The notes under the pieces: model-generated
Told to the model about the DNA's origin: nothing
Seen by the model: the letters and a program-made list of their open reading frames with translations, nothing else
Database searches by the model: none
Made by a program: the position numbers and the translations under genes
Shown: positions 1-8,251 of the stretch, one piece after another
Position numbering within the stretch: the stretch's first letter is position 1
Layout: every line of letters begins with the position of its first letter
Assembly: GCF_009758015.1 (NCBI RefSeq)
Contig: NZ_WSEL01000009.1
Coordinates: 992,001-1,056,000, forward strand
DNA from: Ramlibacter pinisoli
GTDB lineage: Bacteria > Pseudomonadota > Gammaproteobacteria > Burkholderiales > Burkholderiaceae_C
Reading direction: 5' to 3'
DNA: 64,000 nt

Positions 1-553
1 AGGGAAAGATCTCCGCCGGCTCGCCGTCGATCGTGCCGGCGATCGGCGAGTAGTGCAGCAGGGCGATGCGGCGCGGCGTGCGCAGCTTGGCCAGGGCCGC
101 CTCCAGCTTCATCGCCTCCTGCTGCGCCTCCTTGACGAACAGCTTGACGGCCGACTCGCCCCAGGCGCCCAGCGAGCCGCGGCCGAAGCCGCCGGCGAAG
201 CCCTTGGTGCCGGCGATGCCGACGCCCTCGATCTCGCAGGCTTCGCCGTCCAGCACCCGCACGCCCGCTTCCTTGAGGATGGCGGTCACCCGGTCCGCCA
301 GTCCGGACTCGTGATCGTGGTTGCCGAGCACGGCGACGATGGGCACCGACACGGGGTGCAGTTCGTCGGCCAGGATGCGGGCCTCCTGCTCGGTGCCGTA
401 GTCGGTGAGGTCGCCGCACAGCAGCAGCACGTCGGCCGCCTCGCTGGCCTGGGCGAAGAATCCGCGCAGGCTGCCGGCGGAGTCCTTGGTGACGTGGATG
501 TCGCCGACGGCGGCGAACCGGATGGAACTGGCGGATTTGCCCATGCCACGCAT
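1..553 (-). CDS. Metallophosphoesterase (C-terminus outside window)
   Basis: This is a calcineurin-like phosphoesterase that would hydrolyse phosphate ester or phosphoanhydride bonds with a two-metal centre. The metal-binding motifs are in order near the N-terminus: DIHV (D-x-H), GDLTDYG, and GNHDHES. A later segment, LLHYSP, resembles the C-terminal metal-binding histidine region. Start: ATG at 553 is preceded at about 7 nt by an AGG Shine-Dalgarno core; an in-frame ATG at 544 is an alternative. No stop codon is reached before base 1, so the C-terminus is missing. It diverges from the nucleotidyltransferase-fold gene at 695. The family has many substrates, so none is assigned. Confidence 0.85.
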   Translation of the reverse strand, partial: MRGMGKSASSIRFAAVGDIHVTKDSAGSLRGFFAQASEAADVLLLCGDLTDYGTEQEARILADELHPVSVPIVAVLGNHDHESGLADRVTAILKEAGVRVLDGEACEIEGVGIAGTKGFAGGFGRGSLGAWGESAVKLFVKEAQQEAMKLEAALAKLRTPRRIALLHYSPIAGTIDGEPAEIFP

Positions 554-694
554 GCTGCATCCTGTCGAGCGGGGCTGCCGTGTGCATCCGCCGCCGCAAC
601 CTGTAGGCGGGCACCGACGGCCTGAGGGGCATCCGGCCGTGCTGCTTCTTCGCGCGCTGCGCTACTCTGAACCACCACCACCACGAGGCTCCGC

Positions 695-1600
695 ATGGCC
701 AGCGCCCCTCTCGCCCCGTCCCTCGAGGACGAAGTCGCACCGGCCACCGCCGCGTTCTACCGCCGTGCCCTGCAGGTGCTGGCGGATGCCGGCATCCCGT
801 TCCTGGTCGGCGGCGCCTTCTCGCACGCCTGCTTCACCGGCATCCGGCGCTCGACCAAGGACCTGGACCTCTTCATCTGCCGCGCCGACTACGAACGCGT
901 GGCCGCGCTCATGCAGGCCGAAGGCTGGCGCAACGACCTCACCTACCCCCACTGGCTGGCCAAGGTCTATGCCGGCGACGAGTTCATCGACCTGATCTTC
1001 AACTCCGGCAACGGCGTCGCCCCGGTGGACCAGCGCTGGTTCCACGACAACCTGGAAGCCGAGGTGCTGGGCGTGCCGGTGCGCGTGGCCAACCTCGAGG
1101 ACAGCCTCTTGTCCAAGGCCTTCATCATGGAACGCGAGCGCTACGACGGTGCGGACGTCGCCCACCTGATCCAGGCCAACGCCGAGCACATCGACTGGCG
1201 CGGGCTGCTCGATCGCTTCGGCCCGCACTGGCGCGTGCTGCTGGCGCACCTGACACTGTTCGGCTTCATCTACCCCGGCGAACGCCACCACGTTCCCACC
1301 TGGGTGCTGGATCACCTGATGGCGCGCCTGGACGACGAGAACCGCCATCCGCCGGCCGACGACCCGCATGTCTGCGCCGGCACGCTGCTGTCGCGCGAGC
1401 AGTACCTGCACGACGTGGAACGGCTGGGCTACGTGGACGGCCGGCTCACCCCGGCCAGCACGATGACGCCGCAGGACGTGGCGACCTGGACGGAGGCGAT
1501 CCCGGGCCGCGAAGGCAAGCCGGCCTGCCCGGACGCCTGCCCGTTGCCGCCCGCGGCTGCCGCCCCGGACGTGCTGGTTGCCTCAGCCGCGCGGAACTGA
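695..1600 (+). CDS. Nucleotidyltransferase-fold protein
   Basis: A 301-residue protein of the minimal nucleotidyltransferase type. Around residues 36-60 it has the pattern FLVGGAFSHACFTG followed by RSTKDLDLFI, i.e. the G-G, R-x-T-x-D-L-D signature of Pol-beta-like nucleotidyltransferases, in which the two Asp of DLD bind metal. The central region (DEFIDLIF) supplies a likely third acidic residue. Such proteins are often annotated only as nucleotidyltransferase family; the target is unknown, and no toxin-antitoxin partner of the AbiE kind is visible next to it. The gene overlaps the convergent transglutaminase-fold gene by 18 bp at its 3' end. Fold: fairly sure; biological role: unknown. Confidence 0.8.
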   Translation: MASAPLAPSLEDEVAPATAAFYRRALQVLADAGIPFLVGGAFSHACFTGIRRSTKDLDLFICRADYERVAALMQAEGWRNDLTYPHWLAKVYAGDEFIDLIFNSGNGVAPVDQRWFHDNLEAEVLGVPVRVANLEDSLLSKAFIMERERYDGADVAHLIQANAEHIDWRGLLDRFGPHWRVLLAHLTLFGFIYPGERHHVPTWVLDHLMARLDDENRHPPADDPHVCAGTLLSREQYLHDVERLGYVDGRLTPASTMTPQDVATWTEAIPGREGKPACPDACPLPPAAAAPDVLVASAARN

Positions 1601-2383
1601 GGGCCGCCGCTCGGCGGCCCTGGTGCCGGGCTTGCGCAGTTCCCGGATCACCCGCTCCATGCCCAGCGCGATCGCGTTCCAGTGCATGGCGCGCGTGACG
1701 CGCGGATGGCGGTCGCGGAACAGGGCCGACTCGATGTAGGCCTGCGGGTCGTGCCAGTAGCCCAGGTCCTCCAGCACCATGGGGTCGCGTTCGGTGGGCA
1801 TGCCGCCGACCCAGGCGCCGTCGATCCCGTTCCAGATCGCGTCGCCGTCGCGGTGGATGCCGAAGCCGTGCTCCCAGCCCAGCTCGCGCAGCCGCTGGCG
1901 GGCGCCGGCCATGTAGGCGGCGTCATGGATATAGGTGTCGGTCGGCACCCAGCGCCCCTGCAGCCAGGCCTCGACGATGGGCCGTGACGCGCTGGCCAGC
2001 GACGAGGTGAGGCCCCGCGCGATCTCTCCGCGCAGCTCCACGTAGTGCAGCCGCGCCGGGATGCCGGCCAGCCGCAGCAGCGCGACCAGCAGCGTGGCCT
2101 TGTCGGGCGCATCGCCTCGGGTGGCATCCAGCACCTCGCGCGCCGAGCGCAACCGCATCTTCAGCGGCCGGGTGTACGGCAGGCGCTTGACGAACGCGTA
2201 GCAGGCGAGCGCCTTCTCGCGTTCGGACTTGCACAGCTGGGTGAGGGCCTGCGCGCGCAGGCGCAGCCGGGGATCCTCGAGGTCGAGCAGAGCCGTCGCA
2301 CCCGTCCAGGCACGCGGGTCGTCGCCGCGATCCTGGGGGCGATCGTCGGGGCGGTCGGGGGAGGCAGTCAGGACGGCAGGCAA
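1583..2383 (-). CDS. Transglutaminase-fold protein lacking catalytic Cys and His
   Basis: A 266-residue transglutaminase-like protein. The core motif that normally reads GDCxDKATL reads GDAPDKATL here, so the nucleophilic Cys is Ala92. The block normally H-x-W-x-E-V is RPIVEAWLQGRW, so the catalytic His position is Arg134; the third residue, Asp149 in VPTD, is kept. It is therefore probably not a hydrolase or transferase, although the fold looks intact. The only start available in the open frame is TTG at 2383 without a good ribosome-binding site, so the true N-terminus may lie further downstream. Its end overlaps the convergent gene by 18 bp. Identification as a member of the fold is good; function is unknown. 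Confidence 0.8.
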   Translation of the reverse strand: MPAVLTASPDRPDDRPQDRGDDPRAWTGATALLDLEDPRLRLRAQALTQLCKSEREKALACYAFVKRLPYTRPLKMRLRSAREVLDATRGDAPDKATLLVALLRLAGIPARLHYVELRGEIARGLTSSLASASRPIVEAWLQGRWVPTDTYIHDAAYMAGARQRLRELGWEHGFGIHRDGDAIWNGIDGAWVGGMPTERDPMVLEDLGYWHDPQAYIESALFRDRHPRVTRAMHWNAIALGMERVIRELRKPGTRAAERRPSVPRG

Positions 2384-2518
2384 GAAGGCACTTTCAGCTG
2401 GGGCGAAGGGAGCGTTCCCTCCGTTGCCCGCGTGCCACCATGGCCGCGAATCTTCTTGGACCCATTCTAGGGCCCACGGTCGGGCTCGCCGCCGTGCCCT
2501 GGCAGTCCTGACGGGTCG

Positions 2519-3262
2519 TCAGGCGGCCCGCAGGTGCGAGGCCGGCAGGTCCACCTTGGGCAGCCGGCGGCGGGTGGCCAGCACCACCTCGATGTCCTCG
2601 CGGGCGCCGGCGATCAGCACCAGGCTGGCCTTCTCGGCCTTGGCCGGGTTGCGCGCGATGACCGCATCGAGCACGGCCCGGTGCAGCGGCAGCGATTGGC
2701 GCGGACCGTCGCTGCGGCTGGTGGAGATCTCGAAGCTGGTGCGCAGCAAGGGCCCCAGGGCGTGGCTCATCTGGACGAGCATGCGGTTGTGGCAGGCCTT
2801 GAGCAGGCCCTGGTGGAACTGCAGGTCGTGCGACACGTAGTCGCCGCCCTCCTCGACCGCCCGGCGCATGCCCTGGAAGGCGGCCTCGAGCCCGGCGATG
2901 TCGGCGGCCGTGGCACGCTCGGCGGCCATGCGCACGGCCGCGGGCTCGACCACGCGGCGCAGCTCCTGCAGGTCGCGCAGGAACTCGCGCGTGAGGCCGG
3001 CCTTGCTCTGCCATGCGACGACGTCCGGGTCGAACCAGTTCCACTGGTCGGCGGGCAGCACGCGGGTGCCGACCTTGGGACCGGTGCTGACCAGGCCCTT
3101 GGCCACCAGCGACTTGACCGCCTCGCGCACCACGGTGCGGCTGACGCCGAGCTCGTCGCACAGCGCCGGCTCCGGCGGGATGGTGGCGCCGGGCGGGTAG
3201 CGTCCCGCCAAGATGGCCACCCCCAGGTGGTCGACGGTGTTGCCGTGGACGTTCTTGATCAC
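2519..3262 (-). CDS. FadR-subfamily GntR transcriptional regulator
   Basis: A 247-residue regulator with an N-terminal winged helix (residues about 10-70, including PPEPALCDELGVSRTVVREA, the GntR recognition region) and a C-terminal all-helical FCD ligand domain. The FCD metal-binding histidines are suggested by SHDLQFHQ, the LLKACHN segment and LPLHRAV. Start is GTG at 3262, with GAGGG upstream; the cupin gene ends 10 bp before it, so the two are co-transcribed. The pair diverges from the sugar ABC/dehydratase operon at 3929, and GntR/FadR proteins of this type (DgoR, for example) normally repress sugar-acid operons until an aldonate or ketodeoxy acid binds. Control of the 3929-13366 genes is inferred, not shown. 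Confidence 0.92.
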   Translation of the reverse strand: MIKNVHGNTVDHLGVAILAGRYPPGATIPPEPALCDELGVSRTVVREAVKSLVAKGLVSTGPKVGTRVLPADQWNWFDPDVVAWQSKAGLTREFLRDLQELRRVVEPAAVRMAAERATAADIAGLEAAFQGMRRAVEEGGDYVSHDLQFHQGLLKACHNRMLVQMSHALGPLLRTSFEISTSRSDGPRQSLPLHRAVLDAVIARNPAKAEKASLVLIAGAREDIEVVLATRRRLPKVDLPASHLRAA

Positions 3263-3271
3263 CGGGCGCCC

Positions 3272-3655
3272 TCAGCCCCGCACGAACAGCGTGACCAGCG
3301 GCTGGTCGCCGGACTGCGCGCTCCAGTGGCCGTGCACGCCGGGATCGAACGTGGCGCCGTGCGGCAGCAGGTCGGCCGAGTGGAAGTGCTGGCCCGGCCG
3401 GAACACGCGCGAACTGCCGTCCTGCAGGCCGATCTCCATCGCGCCGCCGAGGATGAACACCCATTGCGGATGGGGTGAGCAGTGGAACTGGCTGCGGAAA
3501 CCCACCGGGCTGCGCCGCAGCTGGAAGCCACCACTGGGCAGGAGCGCCGACAGCATGGACTGCGGCGTGCCCTGGTCGAGCGGGACCTGCTCGTCGCGAA
3601 AAGCCGCCCGGCCGTCGGCGCCGGTGTACAGGACCACCTTGGTGAATGTCGTCAT
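3272..3655 (-). CDS. Small single-domain cupin protein
   Basis: A 127-residue cupin. The central part GGAMEIGLQDGSSRVFRPGQ matches the second half of cupin motif 1 through to motif 2, and it ends with HWSAQSGDQPLVTLFV, typical of the last strands. The first metal-binding histidines are not in the textbook GxHxH arrangement (FHCSPHPQWVFILGG), so metal binding is uncertain. It begins at ATG 3655, is the first gene of a two-gene unit with the GntR regulator, and faces the sugar transporter. Cupins in such positions are often sugar isomerases or mutarotase-like helper proteins, but nothing in the sequence decides that. Confidence 0.75.
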   Translation of the reverse strand: MTTFTKVVLYTGADGRAAFRDEQVPLDQGTPQSMLSALLPSGGFQLRRSPVGFRSQFHCSPHPQWVFILGGAMEIGLQDGSSRVFRPGQHFHSADLLPHGATFDPGVHGHWSAQSGDQPLVTLFVRG

Positions 3656-3774
3656 CGGAACCACGTGAAGGGTGGCTGTGCGCAGGTGCCGGTGCTGCGC
3701 CTCGAGCCGGGATGCATGTCCTGTCGTCTCCTCCTGGTGTGCGCAGGAGGACGGCTCGGGCCGGTCCGTTTCTA

Positions 3775-3785
3775 TGATATGACCA
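3775..3785. promoter_or_regulatory. Candidate FadR/GntR operator in divergent promoter region
   Basis: In the 273-bp gap between the cupin (3655, minus) and the ABC ATPase (3929, plus) lies TGATATGACCA, which matches five of the six fixed positions of the FadR-subfamily consensus TNGTNNNACNA. It sits in a wider imperfect inverted repeat (ATG-T-AxCAT, 3774-3786). The overlapping TATGAT at 3773-3778 could serve as a -10 element. The only GntR regulator nearby is encoded directly beside it, so autoregulation plus control of the catabolic operon is the natural reading. This is inference from one site. Confidence 0.45.
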
Positions 3786-3928
3786 TTGAGCTTGGCGGCG
3801 GCGTGCTGGTAAACCCTCGAAACGCGCCCCACACGAGGCCATTCGTGTGCGCCGCAGGTGCAATGCTGATGACGAGCCCGATTCTTCGTGCTACAAGGTC
3901 CGCCACTCAGATCATCCGACGGGACACG

Positions 3929-5008
3929 ATGGCGACAGTGCAGATTCGCGGCGTGGAGAAGTTCTTCGGCGCCGCCCACATCATCCGCGGCGTGGACATC
4001 GACATCGCCGACGGCCAGTTCACGGTGCTCGTCGGCCCGTCCGGCTGCGGCAAGTCCACCCTGCTGCGCATGATCGCCGGCCTGGAGGAGATCAGCGCCG
4101 GCGAGGTGCTGATCGGCGGCCGGGTGGTCAACCGCATGCTGCCCAAGGAGCGGGACATCGCCATGGTGTTCCAGAACTACGCGCTCTATCCGCACATGAC
4201 GGTGCGCGACAACATGGCGTTCAGCCTGCTGCTGGCCCGGCAGCCGCGCGCCATGATCGACGAGCGGGTGAACAAGGCCGCCGGCATCCTGGGGCTGGAG
4301 TCGCTGCTCGATCGCTATCCGCGCCAGTTGTCCGGGGGCCAGCGCCAGCGCGTGGCCATGGGCCGCTGCATCGTGCGCGATCCGCAGGTGTTCCTGTTCG
4401 ACGAGCCGCTCTCCAACCTCGACGCCAAGCTGCGCGTGCAGATGCGCACCGAGATCAAGGAACTGCACCAGCGCCTGAAGACCACCTCGGTCTACGTCAC
4501 CCACGACCAGATCGAGGCCATGACCATGGCCGACACCATCGTGGTCATGCGCGACGGCCTGGTCGAGCAGACCGGCTCGCCGCTGGAGGTGTACGACCAC
4601 CCTGCCAACCAGTTCGTGGCCGGCTTCATCGGCTCGCCCGCGATGAACTTCCTGCCCGGCATCGTCCGGCGCTCGGGCGGCGCCGCCCGCGTCGAGTTCT
4701 CGGGCGGCGTGTCGTTGCCCGTGCCGGCCAATGCCGCCTCGGCCGAGGACGGGCGCAGCGTCGTCTATGGCACGCGACCCGAGCACATGGAGCTGGCCAA
4801 CGGCGGCGACGGCGTGCCCACCGAGGTCGTCGTCGTCGAGCCCACGGGTGCCGACACCCAGGTCTTCACCAAGCTGGCCGGCGTCGACATGACCACCGTG
4901 TTCCGCGATCGCCATGCCTTCCAGCCGGGCGAGGTCATCCGGCTGCGTCCCGATCCGCTGCGTGCGCACCTGTTCGACGCGGCCACCGGCGTGCGCCTGG
5001 CCGCCTGA
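3929..5008 (+). CDS. Sugar ABC transporter ATP-binding protein (UgpC/MalK type)
   Basis: A 359-residue ATPase of the carbohydrate importer family CUT1. Walker A GPSGCGKST, Q-loop VFQNYALYPHMTV, signature LSGGQRQRVA, Walker B VFLFDEPLSNLD and the switch His in YVTHDQ are all intact. The C-terminal 120 residues form the MalK-type regulatory OB domain (GTRPEHM present). Start ATG 3929 is chosen because MATVQIRGVEKFFG is the usual N-terminus; upstream frame extension would be unusual. It energises the two permeases at 6347 and 7306 and takes substrate from the binding protein at 5056. Confidence 0.95.
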   Translation: MATVQIRGVEKFFGAAHIIRGVDIDIADGQFTVLVGPSGCGKSTLLRMIAGLEEISAGEVLIGGRVVNRMLPKERDIAMVFQNYALYPHMTVRDNMAFSLLLARQPRAMIDERVNKAAGILGLESLLDRYPRQLSGGQRQRVAMGRCIVRDPQVFLFDEPLSNLDAKLRVQMRTEIKELHQRLKTTSVYVTHDQIEAMTMADTIVVMRDGLVEQTGSPLEVYDHPANQFVAGFIGSPAMNFLPGIVRRSGGAARVEFSGGVSLPVPANAASAEDGRSVVYGTRPEHMELANGGDGVPTEVVVVEPTGADTQVFTKLAGVDMTTVFRDRHAFQPGEVIRLRPDPLRAHLFDAATGVRLAA

Positions 5009-5055
5009 CCCGTCCCCACCTCTCGCGCTTACTTACCACCAAGGAGACAAAGCCC

Positions 5056-6372
5056 ATGTCCGACAACCGTCGCAAGTTCCTGAAGAAGGCCTCCGCCGGC
5101 GCCGCCGCAGTGTCGGTGCCGATGCTGTGGCCCGCCTCCGCGTCCGCACAGCAGTGGAACAACCAGCCCGAGAAGGGCGCCACGCTGCGCGTGCTGCGCT
5201 GGAAGCGCTTCGTGCAGGGCGACGAGGATGCCTACATGGCCAACGTCAAGAAGTTCACCGAGAAGTACGGCATCGCCGTGCGGGTGGACAACGAGGGCTG
5301 GGAAGACGTGCGTCCCAAGGCCGCCGTGGCGGCCAACACCGGCGGCGGCCCGGACATCATCCTGTCGACCAACGACGACGCCAACCTCTATCCGGACAAG
5401 CTGCTCGACGTCACCGACCTGTCCGACTACCTCGGCAAGAAGTACGGCGGCTGGTACCCGGGCGCGCAGGCCTACTGCCGTCCGGACGGCAAGAAGTGGA
5501 TCGCCGTGCCCCTGGGCTGCGCCGGCTCGATGATCGTCTACCGCGGCAGCCAGGTGAAGGCCGCCGGCTTCGACGCCTTCCCGAAGAACACCGACGACTT
5601 CCTGAAGATGTTCAAGGCCCTCAAGGAGAAGGGCACGCCGGGCGGCATGGCGCTGGGCAACGCCACCGGCGACGGCCTGTGGTGCAACTGGCTGGTGTGG
5701 GCCTTCGGCGGCATGCTGGTCGACAAGAACAACAAGGTCATCATCGACAGCCCCGAGACGGCCAAGGCGCTCGAGTACGGCAAGGAGCTGTACGCCACCT
5801 TCGTCCCCGGCACGCTGTCCTGGCTGGACCCGAACAACAACAAGGCCTTCCTCGACGGCCAGGTCTCGGTCACCAACAACGGCATCTCGATCTACTACGC
5901 CGCCAAGAACGCCACCGATCCCAAGGTCAAGGAGATGGCCGCGGACATCCAGCACGCCGCGTTCCCGGTCGGGCCGGTGGGCCAGCCCACCGAGTCGCAC
6001 CTGTTCTTCAACCAGATGATCTTCAAGTACTCCAAGTACCCGAAGGCGGCCAAGGAGTTCCTGCGCTTCATGATGGAGCAGGAGCAGTTCGACCCCTGGC
6101 TCACCGGTGCGGGCGGCTACGTCGCCCCGCCGCTGGACACGTACGCCAAGAGCGCCATCTGGACCGCGGATCCGAAGAACACGCCGTACCGCGACGCCGT
6201 CAAGAACATGCGTCCCGCGGGCTACGCCGGCAAGCTGGGCTACGCGTCCGCCGGCGCCGGCGCCGACTTCATCATCGTGAACATGGTCGCCGAAGCCGTC
6301 AGCGGCTCCAAGACCCCCAAGGAAGCCATGCAACGGGCCCAGCAGCGTGCCGAACGCTATTACAAGGTCTGA
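5056..6372 (+). CDS. Sugar ABC transporter substrate-binding protein, Tat-exported
   Basis: A 438-residue periplasmic binding protein of family 1 (MalE/UgpB-like). The N-terminus NRRKFLKK followed by a short hydrophobic stretch and SASAQQ is a twin-arginine signal peptide, so the protein is probably exported folded. AAGGAG lies upstream of ATG 5056. It binds the imported sugar or sugar acid in the periplasm and delivers it to the permease pair. The stop lies 26 bp inside the preferred start of the next permease, so translation is probably coupled. The ligand cannot be read from sequence; the downstream enzymes suggest a hexose, hexonate or pentonate. Confidence 0.95.
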   Translation: MSDNRRKFLKKASAGAAAVSVPMLWPASASAQQWNNQPEKGATLRVLRWKRFVQGDEDAYMANVKKFTEKYGIAVRVDNEGWEDVRPKAAVAANTGGGPDIILSTNDDANLYPDKLLDVTDLSDYLGKKYGGWYPGAQAYCRPDGKKWIAVPLGCAGSMIVYRGSQVKAAGFDAFPKNTDDFLKMFKALKEKGTPGGMALGNATGDGLWCNWLVWAFGGMLVDKNNKVIIDSPETAKALEYGKELYATFVPGTLSWLDPNNNKAFLDGQVSVTNNGISIYYAAKNATDPKVKEMAADIQHAAFPVGPVGQPTESHLFFNQMIFKYSKYPKAAKEFLRFMMEQEQFDPWLTGAGGYVAPPLDTYAKSAIWTADPKNTPYRDAVKNMRPAGYAGKLGYASAGAGADFIIVNMVAEAVSGSKTPKEAMQRAQQRAERYYKV

Positions 6373-7309
6373 GGCCCCGGTCGCCGTGCCGGCCCCCCGG
6401 CACGGCGCGCTGCAGCGCCTGCAGAACAGCCGCAACCTCCTCGGGCTGGCATTCATGCTGCCCGCCGGGGTGCTGCTGCTGCTGTTCCTCACCTATCCGC
6501 TAGGCCTGGGCATCTGGCTGGGCTTCACCGACACCAAGATCGGCCGCGGCGGCGCCTGGATCGGGCTGGAGAACTACCAGTTCCTCTGGAGCGACAGCGT
6601 CACCCGGCTGGCCCTGTTCAACACGCTCTTCTACACCTTCATCGCCAGTGTCGTGAAGTTCGTGCTGGGCCTGTGGCTGGCCATCCTGCTCAACGAGCGG
6701 CTGCCGCTCAAGACCTTCTTCCGCAGCGTCATCCTGCTGCCCTACATCGTGCCCACCGCGCTGTCGGCCATCGCGTTCTGGTGGATCTACGACTCGCAGT
6801 TCTCCATCATCAGCTGGGCGCTGGTGAAGATGGGCCTGATCGACCACTACATCGACTTCCTGGGCGATCCGTGGAACGCCCGGATCTCCACCATCGTCGC
6901 CAACATCTGGCGCGGCGTGCCGTTCGTGGCCATCACGCTGCTGGCGGGCCTGCAGACGATCTCGCCGTCGCTGTACGAGGCCGGCGCCATCGACGGCGCC
7001 AGCGGCTGGCAGCGCTTCCGCTTCATCACGCTGCCCCTGCTGACGCCGATCATCGCCGTCGTCATGACGTTCTCGGTGCTGTTCACGTTCACCGACTTCC
7101 AGCTGATCTACGTGCTGACGCGCGGCGGTCCGCTCAATGCCACGCACCTGATGGCCACTCTGTCGTTCCAGCGCGCCATCTCCGGCGGCGCGCTCGGCGA
7201 GGGCGCGGCGATCGCGGTGGCGATGGTGCCGTTCCTGCTGGCGGCCATCCTCTTCAGCTATTTCGGCCTGCAGCGTCGGGCATGGCAGCAGGGCGGCAGC
7301 GACAAATGA
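6347..7309 (+). CDS. Sugar ABC transporter permease 1 (UgpA/MalF type)
   Basis: A 320-residue inner-membrane permease with about six transmembrane helices; the first hydrophobic segment is LAFMLPAGVLLLLFLTYPLG. The EAA loop that contacts the ATPase is present as EAGAIDGASGWQRFRFITLP. Start GTG 6347 overlaps the binding-protein gene by 26 bp; a second GTG at 6386, after the stop, is a plausible alternative that would shorten the protein by 13 residues. It overlaps the next permease at ATGA. It forms the transmembrane channel together with the 7306 product. Confidence 0.93.
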   Translation: MPNAITRSEAPVAVPAPRHGALQRLQNSRNLLGLAFMLPAGVLLLLFLTYPLGLGIWLGFTDTKIGRGGAWIGLENYQFLWSDSVTRLALFNTLFYTFIASVVKFVLGLWLAILLNERLPLKTFFRSVILLPYIVPTALSAIAFWWIYDSQFSIISWALVKMGLIDHYIDFLGDPWNARISTIVANIWRGVPFVAITLLAGLQTISPSLYEAGAIDGASGWQRFRFITLPLLTPIIAVVMTFSVLFTFTDFQLIYVLTRGGPLNATHLMATLSFQRAISGGALGEGAAIAVAMVPFLLAAILFSYFGLQRRAWQQGGSDK

Positions 7310-8184
7310 GCTCCAAGAACGACGACACCGACACCCAGGGCATTTCCTACCTCACCTCGCTGCCGCGCCGCGTGGTGACGGTCTACGTGCCGCTGGCCAT
7401 CTTCGTGTTCGTGCTGCTGTTCCCGTTCTACTGGATGGTGATCACGTCGCTCAAGCCCGACAACGAGCTGCTGTCCCGCGACGGCAACCCGTTCTGGGTG
7501 ATCCACCCCACGCTGGCGCACTTCAACAAGCTGCTGTTCCACACCTCGTACCCCGCGTGGCTGTGGAACACCGTCATCGTCACCGTCGTGGCCACGTTCG
7601 TGTCGCTGCTGTGCTCGGTGCTCGCGGCGTATGCCATCGAGCGGCTGCGCTTTCGCGGCGCACGCCAGATCGGCCTGTCGATCTTCCTGGCCTACCTGGT
7701 GCCGCCGTCCATCCTGTTCATCCCGCTGGCCAGCATCGTGTTCCAGCTCGGGCTGTTCGACACCCGGTGGGCGCTGATCCTCACCTACCCCACCTTCCTG
7801 ATCCCGTTCTCGACCTGGCTGCTCATGGGGTACTTCCGCTCGATCCCGTTCGAGCTGGAGGAATGCGCCCTCATCGACGGCGCCACGCGCCTGGAGATCC
7901 TCTGGAAGATCGTGCTGCCGCTGTCGGTGCCGGGCCTCATCTCGGCCGGCATCTTTGCCTTCACGCTGTCCTGGAACGAGTTCATCTACGCGCTGACCTT
8001 CATCTCCTCGTCCGAGGTCAAGACCGTCCCCGTCGGCGTCGTCACCGAACTGGTCGAGGGCGACGTCTACCACTGGGGCGCACTGATGGCGGGAGCCCTG
8101 TTCGGATCGCTTCCGGTCGCCGTCATCTACTCGTTCTTCGTCGAGTACTACGTCTCCGGCCTCACCGGCGCGGTGAAGGAATAA
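7306..8184 (+). CDS. Sugar ABC transporter permease 2 (UgpE/MalG type)
   Basis: A 292-residue permease with six predicted membrane helices. It carries the expected EAA motif, ECALIDGATRLEILWKIVLP, in the last third, and the typical N-terminal FPFYWMVITSLKP. ATG 7306 overlaps the stop of the first permease (ATGA), the usual sign of translational coupling. The stop at 8184 is followed by a 67-bp gap with a GC-rich hairpin before the dehydratase gene, so transport and catabolic genes are probably one transcript with possible attenuation between them. Confidence 0.94.
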   Translation: MSSKNDDTDTQGISYLTSLPRRVVTVYVPLAIFVFVLLFPFYWMVITSLKPDNELLSRDGNPFWVIHPTLAHFNKLLFHTSYPAWLWNTVIVTVVATFVSLLCSVLAAYAIERLRFRGARQIGLSIFLAYLVPPSILFIPLASIVFQLGLFDTRWALILTYPTFLIPFSTWLLMGYFRSIPFELEECALIDGATRLEILWKIVLPLSVPGLISAGIFAFTLSWNEFIYALTFISSSEVKTVPVGVVTELVEGDVYHWGALMAGALFGSLPVAVIYSFFVEYYVSGLTGAVKE

Positions 8185-8203
8185 TCCGCGCTTCAGCGCC
8201 GGC

Positions 8204-8223
8204 GCCGCTGCCTCGGCAGCGGC
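8204..8223. other. Intercistronic GC-rich hairpin
   Basis: GCCGCTGCC at 8204-8212 is followed after TC by its perfect inverted copy GGCAGCGGC at 8215-8223, giving an eight-base-pair stem with a four-base loop. There is no T run after it, so it is not a classical intrinsic terminator. It lies between the transporter and dehydratase genes and could adjust relative mRNA abundance or stabilise the 3' end of the transporter message. Confidence 0.5.
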
Positions 8224-8251
8224 ATCCTCCATTTCCCACCAAGACCTCCCC

